Assembly: GCF_042656585.1 (NCBI RefSeq)
Contig: NZ_JBHSPG010000004.1
Strand: one strand, 5' to 3'
From: Thalassorhabdus alkalitolerans
Lineage (GTDB): Bacteria > Bacillota > Bacilli > Bacillales > Marinococcaceae
DNA length: 64,000 bases
Below, one piece after another: positions 40,721 through 49,706 of this stretch (the first letter of the stretch is position 1; each line of letters begins with the position of its first letter). The translations under genes were made by a program, and so were the position numbers. Below the pieces are notes generated by a model. It was not told where the DNA came from. It was given only the letters and a program-made list of their open reading frames with translations, and made no database searches.

Positions 40721-41611
40721 ATGGAGCATGGGGTAGATGATTTTCTCCATTACATAAAAGTAGAACGGGGATTGAGTGAAAACACTGTCAATTCGTATAA
40801 AAGAGATTTAAAGGCTTACCTTTTATTTTTAAAAGAAAGTAACAACATCGCAACGTGGGATGAAGTACGACGAGCTGACATTACGGAATTCCTCTATCTA
40901 TTGAAAGAAAAAGGAAGATCCCAGGCCACGCTGGCCAGGACCACGTCTTCCATAAGGGCGCTTCATCAATTCTTGCTGAGAGAAAAAACGGCTTCCAGTG
41001 ACCCTTCAGAGCTGATCGAAACACCTAAAGGGGACAAGAAGCTTCCCGAGGTGCTATCAACCACAGAAGTAGAGTTATTATTAGATGCAACTGGCGGAGC
41101 TGATGATTTTTCCAGGAGAAACCGGGCGATGCTTGAACTTCTTTATGCTACAGGCCTGCGAGTTTCTGAAATGTGTGAATTAAAAAAAGGCGATGTTCAT
41201 TTATCAATGGGGTTTGTCCGCTGTACGGGAAAAGGAAACAAGGAAAGAATTATTCCGTTAGGAAAAGTTGCCATTGAAGCTTTAGAAATCTATTTGCAAA
41301 AAGCACGTCCTGGATTAGCAAAAGAAAAACCACACGAGCAGTTATTCGTAAATCATCACGGGAACCCTTTATCACGTCAAGGTTTTTGGAAAATATTAAG
41401 AGGAATAGCCGACAAAGCAAATATAACAAAAGCGCTGACACCTCATACTCTTCGTCATTCATTTGCCACTCACTTACTGGAAAATGGTGCAGATCTGAGA
41501 GCGGTACAAGAGATGCTTGGGCATGCAGATATCTCAACCACACAAATTTATACACACATATCAAACAAAAAACTAAAAGATATTTACAGTTCGTACCATC
41601 CCAGAGCATAA
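40721..41611 (+). CDS. xerD: Tyrosine recombinase XerD
   Basis: A 296-residue site-specific recombinase that resolves chromosome dimers at dif with XerC. The N-terminal SAM-like core-binding domain spans about 1-85. Catalytic residues are in TGLRVSEMCEL (Arg), GKGNKERIIPL (Lys), LTPHTLRHSFATHLL (His, Arg), GHADISTTQIYTH (His and the nucleophilic Tyr). The name ripX is used in B. subtilis. AAGGGGGG precedes the ATG, 15 bases after yqzK. Confidence 0.95.
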   Translation: MEHGVDDFLHYIKVERGLSENTVNSYKRDLKAYLLFLKESNNIATWDEVRRADITEFLYLLKEKGRSQATLARTTSSIRALHQFLLREKTASSDPSELIETPKGDKKLPEVLSTTEVELLLDATGGADDFSRRNRAMLELLYATGLRVSEMCELKKGDVHLSMGFVRCTGKGNKERIIPLGKVAIEALEIYLQKARPGLAKEKPHEQLFVNHHGNPLSRQGFWKILRGIADKANITKALTPHTLRHSFATHLLENGADLRAVQEMLGHADISTTQIYTHISNKKLKDIYSSYHPRA

Positions 41612-41749
41612 AAGAAAAGGACAGGCTCACAATAAACAAAGATTCTATTTCAGGCCCTTTGATAAGAAGAGGTATTCTTATGGGGGCTTTTGGTTTGCTT
41701 ACAAAGCAATGAAAAGGGAGAATGAACAGTACATAAAGGAGGAAATGAT

Positions 41750-42943
41750 ATGGCGGAAAATATACCTTTTAAGAGAGTCTTCTTAATTGTGATGGACTCA
41801 GTAGGGATAGGGGAAGCTCCAGATGCTGCAGAATTCAATGACGTAGGAGCTGACACCCTCGGCCACATCGATGAGAAAACAGGTGGTCTTTCTATGCCAA
41901 CTATGGAAAAGCTAGGACTAGGGTGGATTAAGGAAACGACGGGGATCCGTAAAATAGATGCTCCTCTCGCTTCTTTTGGAATTATGGAAGAAGCCTCAAG
42001 AGGAAAAGACACGATGACAGGACACTGGGAGATTATGGGACTGAGAATAGACGAGCCGTTTCGCACGTTTCCTGATGGATTTGATGAAGGGCTGATTAAA
42101 CAGCTTGAAAAGGAAACAGGAAGAAAGATAATCGGTAATAAAGTAGCCTCAGGAACAGAGATTATCAAAGAATTAGGGAAGGAGCATATGGAGACAGGTG
42201 ATTTAATTGTTTATACGTCCGCAGATTCTGTGCTTCAAATTGCGGCTCATGAAGAAATTGTCTCTGTAAAAGAGCTCTTTGAGATATGCGAAAAAGCCAG
42301 AAAACTTACGTATGAACCTCCCTATATGATAGGAAGAGTGATTGCTCGTCCGTTTATTGGTGAACCAGGAGCTTTTGAGCGTACAGCAAATCGTCATGAC
42401 TATGCTTTAAAGCCTTTTGGCAGAACAGTTATGAATGACCTGGCAGACCAGGGATTTGACAGTTTAGCCATAGGGAAGATCAGCGATATTTATGATGGAG
42501 AGGGTATCACCGAATCCTTGCGGACTACTTCGAATAGTGACGGAATGGATAAGATCATTGAAACAGCAAACCGTGACTTTACAGGACTGAGCTTTTTGAA
42601 CCTTGTAGATTTCGATGCTAAATTTGGACATCGCCGAGATGTAGACGGGTACGCAAAAGCCCTTGAGGAATTTGACCGCCAGCTGCCGGAGTTACTGGAA
42701 GCTTTAAAAAGTGATGATCTCCTGTTACTTACCGCTGACCATGGAAATGATCCGACACACCACGGGACAGATCATACGAGAGAAGTAGTGCCCTTAATCG
42801 CATATTCTCCTTCTCATTCAGGGGGCCAGGACCTTGGCGTGAGAAAGACATTTGCTGATGTAGGCGCTACAATTGCTGAAAATTTCACATTGAAAGCTCC
42901 TTCCCATGGAACGAGTTTTTTATCCGCTCTTAAGAAAGGATGA
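41750..42943 (+). CDS. deoB: Phosphopentomutase
   Basis: A 397-residue alkaline-phosphatase-fold mutase that moves phosphate between C1 and C5 of (deoxy)ribose, linking nucleoside breakdown to central metabolism. The metal site residues are in LIVMDSVGIGEAPDA (about 11-25) and LLTADHGNDPTHHGTDHTRE; the phosphoacceptor Thr is in KDTMTGHWE. AAAGGAGG precedes the ATG. It is the first gene of a four-gene salvage unit with two purine and one pyrimidine nucleoside phosphorylase genes; its stop overlaps the next start. The B. subtilis name is drm. Confidence 0.95.
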   Translation: MAENIPFKRVFLIVMDSVGIGEAPDAAEFNDVGADTLGHIDEKTGGLSMPTMEKLGLGWIKETTGIRKIDAPLASFGIMEEASRGKDTMTGHWEIMGLRIDEPFRTFPDGFDEGLIKQLEKETGRKIIGNKVASGTEIIKELGKEHMETGDLIVYTSADSVLQIAAHEEIVSVKELFEICEKARKLTYEPPYMIGRVIARPFIGEPGAFERTANRHDYALKPFGRTVMNDLADQGFDSLAIGKISDIYDGEGITESLRTTSNSDGMDKIIETANRDFTGLSFLNLVDFDAKFGHRRDVDGYAKALEEFDRQLPELLEALKSDDLLLLTADHGNDPTHHGTDHTREVVPLIAYSPSHSGGQDLGVRKTFADVGATIAENFTLKAPSHGTSFLSALKKG

Positions 42944-43785
42944 GTAAAACCATGAGTCAAGAAGTGAAACAAAAAGAAGCATTTTCTTTTTTGCGTGGAC
43001 AGATTCAAGAAACACCCAAGGCAGGCTTAATTTTAGGGTCCGGGCTTGGGGTGCTGGCAGATGAAATTGAAGAGAGAATTGTCATTCCTTACAGCAAGAT
43101 TCCAGGATTTCCTGTCCCAACTGTTGAAGGACACGCCGGTCAACTGGTTTTTGGCAGACTAAAAGGCCTCCCTGTTGTGGCTATGCAAGGGAGATTTCAT
43201 TTTTACGAAGGCTATGCGATGAAAGAAGTGACTTTTCCCGTACGAGTAATGAAGAATTTGGGCGTGGAAACGCTGCTGGTGACAAATGCAGCAGGCGGAG
43301 TGAATGAATCCTTTGAAGCTGGAGATTTGATGATTATCAAGGATCATATTAACCTCATGGGGGATAATCCCCTAATGGGAAAAAATAATGAAAAGCTGGG
43401 TCCTCGTTTTCCAGACCTCTCTTCAGCCTATGACGAGAAACTAAGGACAGTGGCAAAAGAAACTGCTCAATCCCTGAACATGTCTATTCGTGAGGGGGTG
43501 TACATAGGCAATACTGGCCCTGCATATGAAACGCCTGCTGAAGTGAAAATGGCAAGGACTTTGGGAGGCGATGCTGTAGGGATGTCTACGGTCCCTGAGG
43601 TTCTGGCTGCCAGACATGGCGGTATGAGAGTACTCGGTATTTCCTGCATTTCTAACATGGCCGCAGGTATACTCAATCAGCCTCTGAGCCACGATGAAGT
43701 TATTGAAACAACTGAAAAAGTGAGAGAAGAATTTTTGTCTCTTATGAAAGGGATTATTGGACGAATGAATGAGGAGGAACTATAA
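42940..43785 (+). CDS. punA: Purine nucleoside phosphorylase I
   Basis: A 281-residue trimeric-type PNP that splits guanosine and inosine by phosphorolysis. Phosphate-binding residues are in LGSGLGVLADEI, HAGQLVFGRL and MQGRFHFYEGY. The base-recognition residues are the normal ones: Glu in GPAYETPAE and Asn in CISNMAAG, corresponding to Glu201 and Asn243 of human PNP. The ATG at 42940 overlaps the deoB stop; the ATG at 42952 is an alternative start with a better-spaced AAAGGA. The next gene is a diverged paralogue. Confidence 0.92.
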   Translation: MSKTMSQEVKQKEAFSFLRGQIQETPKAGLILGSGLGVLADEIEERIVIPYSKIPGFPVPTVEGHAGQLVFGRLKGLPVVAMQGRFHFYEGYAMKEVTFPVRVMKNLGVETLLVTNAAGGVNESFEAGDLMIIKDHINLMGDNPLMGKNNEKLGPRFPDLSSAYDEKLRTVAKETAQSLNMSIREGVYIGNTGPAYETPAEVKMARTLGGDAVGMSTVPEVLAARHGGMRVLGISCISNMAAGILNQPLSHDEVIETTEKVREEFLSLMKGIIGRMNEEEL

Positions 43786-44607
43786 ATGAATATGTCTGCC
43801 AAAGTAAAGGAAGCTGCGTCTTATCTTAAAGAACAATTTAGCGTAAATCCAAAAGTGGGCCTCATTTTAGGATCAGGACTTGGTGATCTTGCAGAAGAAA
43901 TAGAGGATGCGATCTACGTTGAGTACCAATCTATTCCTCATTTTCCTGTTTCTACAGTGGAAGGACATGCAGGAAGACTTGCCGGGGGGACTCTCGAGGG
44001 AAAAGACGTTGTAGCGATGCAAGGACGTTTTCATTATTATGAAGGCTACAGTATGCAAGAAGTGACGTTTCCTGTCCGTGTCATGAAAGAGCTGGGGGTA
44101 GAAACGATTATTGTTACGAATGCTTGCGGCGGAATGAATCCTTCATTTAAGCCGGGAGATCTTATGGTAATTGAAGATCATCTAAATATGACAGGGGCCA
44201 ATCCTCTCATTGGGCCAAATGATGAGGAGTTAGGACCGCGCTTTCCAGATATGAGTCAGGCTTATGAAAAAGGTTTACAGGAAGTAGCTCAGAGGGCAGC
44301 TGATAAGCTGGGAATTTCCATACAAAAAGGTGTGTACGCCGGAATCTCAGGTCCTGCTTTTATGACTGGCGCTGAACTTATTATGCTTCGTAAGCTTGGA
44401 GGTGATGTCGTAGGGATGTCCACGGTTCCTGAAGTAATTGTTGCACGACATGGAGGACAGAAAGTTTTGGGCATTTCCTGCATCACAGATATGGCAATCG
44501 GTGAAGAAATTGAAGGTGTAAGCCACGAAGAAGTAATAGAAACGGCGACAAAGACGAAGCCTCGTTTTATTTCTCTCGTTAAAGAAGTATTAAAGACAAT
44601 GCCATAG
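43786..44607 (+). CDS. Diverged second purine nucleoside phosphorylase
   Basis: A 273-residue PNP paralogue, clearly similar over its whole length to the preceding gene and starting right after its stop; GGAGGAAC is the ribosome site. Phosphate-site motifs (LGSGLGDLAEEI, HAGRLAGGTL, MQGRFHYYEGY) and the SGPAF and MSTVPEVI segments are retained. But the base-binding residues are changed: GPAFMTGAE instead of GPAYETPAE (Glu to Met) and CITDMAIG instead of CISNMAAG (Asn to Asp). In human PNP the equivalent Asn243Asp change lets the enzyme accept adenosine, so a 6-aminopurine or modified nucleoside substrate is inferred. Confidence 0.9.
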   Translation: MNMSAKVKEAASYLKEQFSVNPKVGLILGSGLGDLAEEIEDAIYVEYQSIPHFPVSTVEGHAGRLAGGTLEGKDVVAMQGRFHYYEGYSMQEVTFPVRVMKELGVETIIVTNACGGMNPSFKPGDLMVIEDHLNMTGANPLIGPNDEELGPRFPDMSQAYEKGLQEVAQRAADKLGISIQKGVYAGISGPAFMTGAELIMLRKLGGDVVGMSTVPEVIVARHGGQKVLGISCITDMAIGEEIEGVSHEEVIETATKTKPRFISLVKEVLKTMP

Positions 44608-44629
44608 GGCGAGAGGGGGACGATTTACT

Positions 44630-45931
44630 ATGCGTATGGTAGATATCATTGCAAAAAAAAGAGATGGGGAAACCCTTACAAATGAAGAGATTAAGTGGTT
44701 TGTTGAAGGCTACAGCCGAGGGGAAATCCCAGATTACCAGGCTTCAGCTTTTGCCATGGCTATTTATTTTAAAGGAATGACTCAGCAAGAGGCGGCGACG
44801 CTGACATATGAAATAGCAGCTTCAGGAGATCAATTAAATCTGACGGAAATTGAAGGAATTAAAGTAGATAAGCATTCTACTGGAGGAGTAGGAGACAAGA
44901 CTACTTTGGTCCTTGGGCCATTAGTGGCCGCCCTTGGTGTTCCAGTTGCAAAGATGTCAGGACGGGGGCTGGGCCATACAGGAGGCACCATTGATAAATT
45001 GGAAGCCTTCAATGGATTTCGGACAGAATTAGAGCGTGAGGAGTTCATTCGTCTCGTGAACGAAAATAAAATTGCTCTCGCCGGACAATCTGGAAACCTG
45101 ACACCTGCTGATAAAAAACTTTATTCGCTCAGAGACGTAACGGCTACTGTTGATTCGATTCCCCTGATTGCAAGCTCGGTAATGAGTAAAAAAATTGCGG
45201 CCGGAGCCGATGCGATTGTCTTAGACGTTAAGGCAGGCTCAGGTGCTTTTATGGACAAGGTGGAAGATGCAAGAAAGCTGGCGAAAGCAATGGTTGATAT
45301 TGGTAACTCTCTGGGGAGACAGACAATGGCAGTCATTAGTGATATGAATCAGCCCCTTGGCCGCCTTGTCGGCAATGCACTTGAGGTCAAAGAAGCTATT
45401 GATACGCTAAAAGGTGAAGGCCCGGAGGATCTTCATGAGCTTTGTCTGACACTTGGAAGCCACATGGTAGTGCTGGGAGGAAAAGCAGACACTGTTCATG
45501 AAGCTAGGACCATGCTTGAGCAAGTGATTCAAAACGGAAAAGCTTTGGAAAAAATGAAGACGTTCATTGAAGCACAGGGGGGAGATCCGGCTTCCGTTGA
45601 AAGACCGGAGACCCTTGTTACAGCTTCCTCTTTCATAGAGGTAAAAGCTGATACAGAAGGCTTTGTCCATCGAATGGATGCTGCTCTGATTGGAAGGGCA
45701 GCAATGGTATTAGGTGCAGGCAGAGCGACAAAGGAAGATAAAATAGACCATGCAGTAGGAGTTGAACTAGTAAAGAAAATTGGGGATTCTGTGAAGCATG
45801 GAGAGACTTTGGCCGTTCTTCATACAAATAAAGATGAGAATGAAGCTGTCAAAGATATGATTAATAGAGCGTATGAGATTGAAGAGAAGCCTGCCTCAGC
45901 CCCTTCTTTAATTTATGATACGATTGAATAA
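44630..45931 (+). CDS. pdp: Pyrimidine-nucleoside phosphorylase
   Basis: A 433-residue enzyme that cleaves uridine, deoxyuridine and thymidine with phosphate. The family motifs KHSTGGVGDKTTLVLGPLVA (about 80-99) and SGRGLGHTGGTIDKLE (about 110-125) are intact, as is the LRDVTATVDSIPLI segment. GAGAGGGGG precedes the ATG. Last gene of the deoB-punA-punA-like-pdp unit; a terminator follows. In B. subtilis drm-punA is followed by dacF, and pdp lies elsewhere with dra-nupC. Confidence 0.93.
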   Translation: MRMVDIIAKKRDGETLTNEEIKWFVEGYSRGEIPDYQASAFAMAIYFKGMTQQEAATLTYEIAASGDQLNLTEIEGIKVDKHSTGGVGDKTTLVLGPLVAALGVPVAKMSGRGLGHTGGTIDKLEAFNGFRTELEREEFIRLVNENKIALAGQSGNLTPADKKLYSLRDVTATVDSIPLIASSVMSKKIAAGADAIVLDVKAGSGAFMDKVEDARKLAKAMVDIGNSLGRQTMAVISDMNQPLGRLVGNALEVKEAIDTLKGEGPEDLHELCLTLGSHMVVLGGKADTVHEARTMLEQVIQNGKALEKMKTFIEAQGGDPASVERPETLVTASSFIEVKADTEGFVHRMDAALIGRAAMVLGAGRATKEDKIDHAVGVELVKKIGDSVKHGETLAVLHTNKDENEAVKDMINRAYEIEEKPASAPSLIYDTIE

Positions 45932-45939
45932 TCCACATG

Positions 45940-45974
45940 AATTCCTATCCTTTCTAAAGGATAGGAATTTTTTT
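45940..45974 (+). terminator. Terminator of the nucleoside salvage operon
   Basis: AATTCCTATCCTTT pairs perfectly with AAAGGATAGGAATT (loop CT), followed by a run of T. Confidence 0.93.
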
Positions 45975-45994
45975 ATTCTTCCATTGTCCTGGCA

Positions 45995-46024
45995 GTATGA
46001 AAGAAGAAATTTATGGAAACTCTA
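45995..46024 (+). promoter_or_regulatory. SigF-type promoter of dacF
   Basis: GTATG (45995-45999) and GGAAACTCTA (46015-46024) are 15 bases apart, near the SigF pattern (GYWTA and GGnRAnAnTW). dacF is a SigF gene in B. subtilis. Confidence 0.5.
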
Positions 46025-46052
46025 GTAGTAAAAAATCTGGAGGTCCTGTACT

Positions 46053-47252
46053 ATGAGGGGATTATTAAAAAGAAGTACATCTATATTTCTTGCTTGTTTG
46101 CTAGTCTTATCGGTTTCTCAACATGCGTTCGCAGAGGAGAAACAAGCTGAGCTTGCTGAAGAGGCTGCAGCTGCTATTTTGATGGAAGCAGATACAGGTA
46201 GAGTATTATATGAGAAAAACAGTGAGGAGTCCCTGCCTCCGGCGAGCATGACAAAAATTATGACCATGCTCTTAATTATGGAAGCGATAGACGAAGGAAA
46301 AATTGACTATGAAGATAAAGTGGTAACGAGTGAGTATGCGGCTTCAATGGGAGGATCACAGATCTTTCTTGAGCCTGGCGAAGAAATGACTGTAAGGGAT
46401 ATGCTGAAAGGAATTGCCGTTGCTTCTGGAAATGATGCTTCTGTGGCAATGGCCGAACATATTGGCGGGTCAGAGGAAAAGTTTGTGGAGATGATGAATA
46501 AAAGGGCTGAGGAATTGGGCCTTGAAAATACTCACTTTACGAACACCAACGGCCTGCCTGTTGAGAATCATTACACGAGTGCAAAGGATCTGGCTTTAAT
46601 GGCTAGAGAGCTGTTAAAACATGAGAAAATCACATCTTTTACCGGAATTTATGAAGACTACTTAAGGCAGGGCACTGATGATGAATTTTGGCTTGTAAAC
46701 ACAAACAGGCTTGTAAAATTTTATCCAGGAGTGGACGGGTTAAAAACGGGATTTACTCAAGAAGCTAAATACGGCTTGGTTGCCACTGCGAAAAAACAGA
46801 ACATGCGCGTTATTTCAGTAATAATGGGAGCCACAACACCCAAGACCAGAAATAGTCAGACAACATCGCTCCTTGACTACGCTTTCAATCATTATGATAT
46901 CCAGCCTCTTTACGATAAGGACCACGTCATAGATCGTGCAGCAGTGGAAAAAGGGGACGCATCCCATGTGACGGGAGTGTTAGGAAGCAGGATAAGCCTG
47001 CTGATTCAAAAAGGCCTGAAGCTTGAAGATATAAGTGAAAAAGTTGAAATGAACAAGAATTTAAAAGCACCGATTAAAAAAGGAGAAACGATCGGGAAAT
47101 TTGTAGTAGAAAAAGATGGAGAAGTATTGGCAGAAACGGATATCGTCGCACGTGAAGACGTAAAAGAAGCCACGTGGTGGGGATTGTTTAAACGAACTTT
47201 GGCGAAGATGTCCGGCATAGATGCAGGCAGTAATGAAAAGGAAAGCGAATAG
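46053..47252 (+). CDS. dacF: D-alanyl-D-alanine carboxypeptidase DacF
   Basis: A 399-residue low-molecular-weight penicillin-binding protein that trims peptidoglycan stem peptides in the forespore. A signal peptide (about 1-27, ending AFA) leads to the peptidase S11 domain: SMTK (about 65-68, the nucleophilic Ser), SGN (about 127-129) and KTG. A PBP5-type C-terminal beta domain and a short amphipathic tail complete it. GGAGGTCCTGT precedes the ATG. It is directly upstream of the spoIIA operon, as in B. subtilis. Confidence 0.95.
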   Translation: MRGLLKRSTSIFLACLLVLSVSQHAFAEEKQAELAEEAAAAILMEADTGRVLYEKNSEESLPPASMTKIMTMLLIMEAIDEGKIDYEDKVVTSEYAASMGGSQIFLEPGEEMTVRDMLKGIAVASGNDASVAMAEHIGGSEEKFVEMMNKRAEELGLENTHFTNTNGLPVENHYTSAKDLALMARELLKHEKITSFTGIYEDYLRQGTDDEFWLVNTNRLVKFYPGVDGLKTGFTQEAKYGLVATAKKQNMRVISVIMGATTPKTRNSQTTSLLDYAFNHYDIQPLYDKDHVIDRAAVEKGDASHVTGVLGSRISLLIQKGLKLEDISEKVEMNKNLKAPIKKGETIGKFVVEKDGEVLAETDIVAREDVKEATWWGLFKRTLAKMSGIDAGSNEKESE

Positions 47253-47292
47253 CTTCTTCTTTACACGATTTGCCACTAGTTTTGTCAGTGGG

Positions 47293-47319
47293 AAAGGAAG
47301 AGGAAGGTGTAAGGAGAAT
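47293..47319 (+). promoter_or_regulatory. SigH-type promoter of the spoIIA operon
   Basis: AAAGGAAGA (47293-47301) and GGAGAAT (47313-47319) are 11 bases apart, fitting the SigH pattern RnAGGAwWW and RnnGAAT. It is in the dacF-spoIIAA gap; spoIIA is a SigH operon in B. subtilis. Confidence 0.65.
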
Positions 47320-47374
47320 ATATGTTTCAGAAAGATGCTAGTGTTTATCAAGAATGAAATGGGAGTGAGAGCCG

Positions 47375-47725
47375 ATGAGCCTTTCGATTGATTTAGAACG
47401 AAAAGGAGACGTACTTTGTGTCCGTTTAAGTGGGGAATTAGATCACCACACTGCCCATGATGTGAGAAACAAGGTGGAACGAGCGTATGAGCCTGAAGAA
47501 ATAAAGCATATTCTTTTAAACCTGGAAGACTTGACCTTTATGGACAGTTCAGGAATTGGAGTCATTTTGGGAAGGTATAAACAAGTGATAAATAGAGGGG
47601 GACAAATGGTTGTATGTGACATTTCTCCTCCTGTGAAAAGACTGTTTGAAATGTCAGGGCTTTTTAAAGTTTTGCGTTTGGAAGAGGGAGAATTTGATGC
47701 TTTACGAACTTTGGGGGTGGCGTAA
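47375..47725 (+). CDS. spoIIAA: Anti-sigma F factor antagonist SpoIIAA
   Basis: A 116-residue STAS-domain protein. Its phosphorylatable Ser is in LTFMDSSGIGVILGRY (about residue 58). Unphosphorylated SpoIIAA displaces SigF from SpoIIAB in the forespore; SpoIIE activates it. GGGAGTGAGAG precedes the ATG. It is the first gene of the spoIIA operon and is separated from spoIIAB by two bases. Confidence 0.96.
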   Translation: MSLSIDLERKGDVLCVRLSGELDHHTAHDVRNKVERAYEPEEIKHILLNLEDLTFMDSSGIGVILGRYKQVINRGGQMVVCDISPPVKRLFEMSGLFKVLRLEEGEFDALRTLGVA

Positions 47726-47727
47726 CA

Positions 47728-48168
47728 GTGAAAAATGAAATGAGACTTGAGTTTTCCGCTGTTAGTGAAAACGAATCTTTTGCCAGAGTTACTGTAGGAG
47801 CTTTTGTGACACAGCTTGATCCAACGATGGAAGAGTTGACAGAGATTAAAACAGTAGTATCCGAAGCAGTCACGAACTCAATTATTCATGGTTATGGTGA
47901 AAACCCTGCAGGCACGGTTATTATTATGGCTAAACTTGAGGAAGATACAGTGGAACTTACGATAAAAGACGATGGACAAGGGATTGGAAACGTTGATAAA
48001 GCAAGGGAGCCATTGTATACAACAAAACCAGACATGGAACGGTCAGGAATGGGTTTTACGATCATGGAAAATTTTATGGACTTAGTAGAAGTGACCTCAG
48101 AACCGGGATTGGGGACCACTGTTTATTTAAAAAAGCATTTATCTAAAACCAAAGCGTTTTGTAATTAA
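47728..48168 (+). CDS. spoIIAB: Anti-sigma F factor and kinase SpoIIAB
   Basis: A 146-residue GHKL-type kinase. The N-box is EAVTNSIIHGYGENP (about 46-60) and the ATP lid contains DDGQGIGNVDKAREP and GMGFTIMENFMD. It binds SigF in the ATP state and phosphorylates SpoIIAA. GTG start at 47728, after GGGGGTGG. It lies between spoIIAA and sigF with gaps of 2 and 11 bases. Confidence 0.96.
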   Translation: MKNEMRLEFSAVSENESFARVTVGAFVTQLDPTMEELTEIKTVVSEAVTNSIIHGYGENPAGTVIIMAKLEEDTVELTIKDDGQGIGNVDKAREPLYTTKPDMERSGMGFTIMENFMDLVEVTSEPGLGTTVYLKKHLSKTKAFCN

Positions 48169-48179
48169 GGGGCAACGCC

Positions 48180-48929
48180 ATGGGGACAGAAGTAAAAAAG
48201 AATAAACAGTTGAGTGATGCCAAGCTGAGGGAACTGATTGCGAAAAGCCAAAGTGGTGATTTTGAGGCAAGAGAGTTGATTGTTAACAGTAACACCCGTC
48301 TTGTCTGGTCGGTCGTCCAGCGTTTTATGAACAGAGGGTATGAAGCAGATGATCTTTTTCAAATAGGCTGCATTGGTTTAATTAAATCTGTAGACAAATT
48401 TGATTTAAGTTACGACGTTAAATTTTCCACTTATGCTGTTCCGATGATTATTGGGGAAATTCAAAGATTTATCAGAGATGACGGCACGGTGAAGGTGAGT
48501 CGTTCCTTAAAGGAATTAAATAATAAGATCAGAAAGAAAAAGGAAGAAATGACGAAGGAATTGGGACGGACCCCTACTGTGAATGAAATTGCTGCTGCTT
48601 TAGAGATTGCACCAGAGGAGATAGTGTTTGCAAATGAAGCGACAAGGTCACTTTCTTCCCTGCATGAGACTGTCTATGAAAATGACGGCGATCCTATCAC
48701 GCTTATGGATCAGATTTCAGATGAAAATGAACAGAAATGGTTTGATAAGATTGCTCTTCATGAGGCGGTAAGCCATCTTGAAGAAAGAGAAAGGCTGATT
48801 GTGTATCTTCGTTATTTTAAGGATCAAACACAAGCAGAAGTGGCAAGAAGACTTAGTATCTCCCAGGTTCAGGTTTCTCGTTTAGAAAAGAAAATACTGG
48901 ATAAAATAAAAAGCCGGATGGATGAATAA
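48180..48929 (+). CDS. sigF: Sporulation sigma factor F
   Basis: A 249-residue sigma-70 family factor, the first forespore-specific sigma. Region 2 has YEADDLFQIGCIGLIKSVDKFD-type sequence (DDLFQIGCIGLIKSVDKF, about 58-75) and PMIIGEIQRFIRDDG; region 3 has GRTPTVNEIAAALEI; region 4 has QTQAEVARRLSISQVQVSRL. AAGGGG precedes the ATG. Third gene of the spoIIA operon; a terminator overlaps the 3' end. Confidence 0.97.
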   Translation: MGTEVKKNKQLSDAKLRELIAKSQSGDFEARELIVNSNTRLVWSVVQRFMNRGYEADDLFQIGCIGLIKSVDKFDLSYDVKFSTYAVPMIIGEIQRFIRDDGTVKVSRSLKELNNKIRKKKEEMTKELGRTPTVNEIAAALEIAPEEIVFANEATRSLSSLHETVYENDGDPITLMDQISDENEQKWFDKIALHEAVSHLEERERLIVYLRYFKDQTQAEVARRLSISQVQVSRLEKKILDKIKSRMDE

Positions 48930-48948
48930 ACCATCCGGCTTTTTGTAT
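48909..48948 (+). terminator. Terminator of the spoIIA operon
   Basis: AAAAGCCGGATGG pairs with CCATCCGGCTTTT, followed by TGTATTTTC; the left arm lies inside the last sigF codons. Confidence 0.92.
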
Positions 48949-49040
48949 TTTCACAACAACTATTATTTTTTATCGTAAGAACGGGGTGCGTCCTTGTTAG
49001 AGGTTTCTTCTTAGTAAGATGAAGTATTTCCTCAATTTTA

Positions 49041-49069
49041 GAATGAGGAAAAAAAAGGCGTTCATACTA
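49041..49069 (+). promoter_or_regulatory. SigG-type promoter of spoVA
   Basis: GAATG (49041-49045) and CATACTA (49063-49069) are 17 bases apart; the −10 is the exact SigG consensus. It lies 36 bases before spoVAA; spoVA is a SigG operon in B. subtilis. Confidence 0.75.
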
Positions 49070-49104
49070 AAAACAACTAAGAACTCCTGAGAGGAGGAAC
49101 AACT

Positions 49105-49704
49105 TTGGATGAAATCATTTATATAAAGCTTAAAAGCAGAATCCAAAAGAAGCTGAACGAGCGAGTGCTGGTCAAAGATGTTGCTTATCTGGAAGGTAAG
49201 GAAAAGATTAAAACGGCGATGGGAGATCTCGTGCTTTATGAAGTAACCAAAGCAGATAAAACCCACGTGGTGATAGACATTATGGACGTGCTTTTCCTCC
49301 TTCGAACCCGGCATACTGACCTTGACGTTCAGTCTCTTGGCCCGGTGAACACGATTATAGAAGTGGACCGGGGGAAGCGCCCTCCATCTCTTCTTTTTGT
49401 ATCCTTTGTTTGGTTTCTTCTGTTTGTTGGAGCAGGACTTGCCATTATGAATTTTCATGAAGACGTGAGCATGCTGGAAGTCCATCAGAAAATTTTTATG
49501 ATCATTACAGGAAATGAAGTATCGGCACCCTGGCTTCTGCAAATTCCTTATTCCTTTGGGCTTGGGCTTGGAATGATTTTATTTTTTAATCATTTATTCC
49601 GTAAGAGAATAAACGAAGAGCCAAGTCCCCTTGAAGTGGAAATGTTCAATTATCAGCAAGATATGGACCGCTACGTAATTATGTCCGAAAAAGAAAAACT
49701 GTAA
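49105..49704 (+). CDS. spoVAA: Stage V sporulation protein AA
   Basis: A 199-residue protein of the SpoVA channel, which moves calcium dipicolinate into the spore and releases it at germination. The cytoplasmic N-half (IYIKLKSRIQKKLNERVLVK) is followed by two membrane segments at about 95-115 and 147-165. Start is TTG 49105, 8 bases after GAGGAGG; no ATG is in frame nearby. The gene is followed by spoVAB after two bases. Confidence 0.92.
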   Translation: MDEIIYIKLKSRIQKKLNERVLVKDVAYLEGKEKIKTAMGDLVLYEVTKADKTHVVIDIMDVLFLLRTRHTDLDVQSLGPVNTIIEVDRGKRPPSLLFVSFVWFLLFVGAGLAIMNFHEDVSMLEVHQKIFMIITGNEVSAPWLLQIPYSFGLGLGMILFFNHLFRKRINEEPSPLEVEMFNYQQDMDRYVIMSEKEKL

Positions 49705-49706
49705 AG

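Noticed and set aside
41386..41712. 108-codon plus-strand frame overlapping xerD
   Set aside because: Out of frame with the catalytic part of xerD, which is clearly intact; shadow frame.
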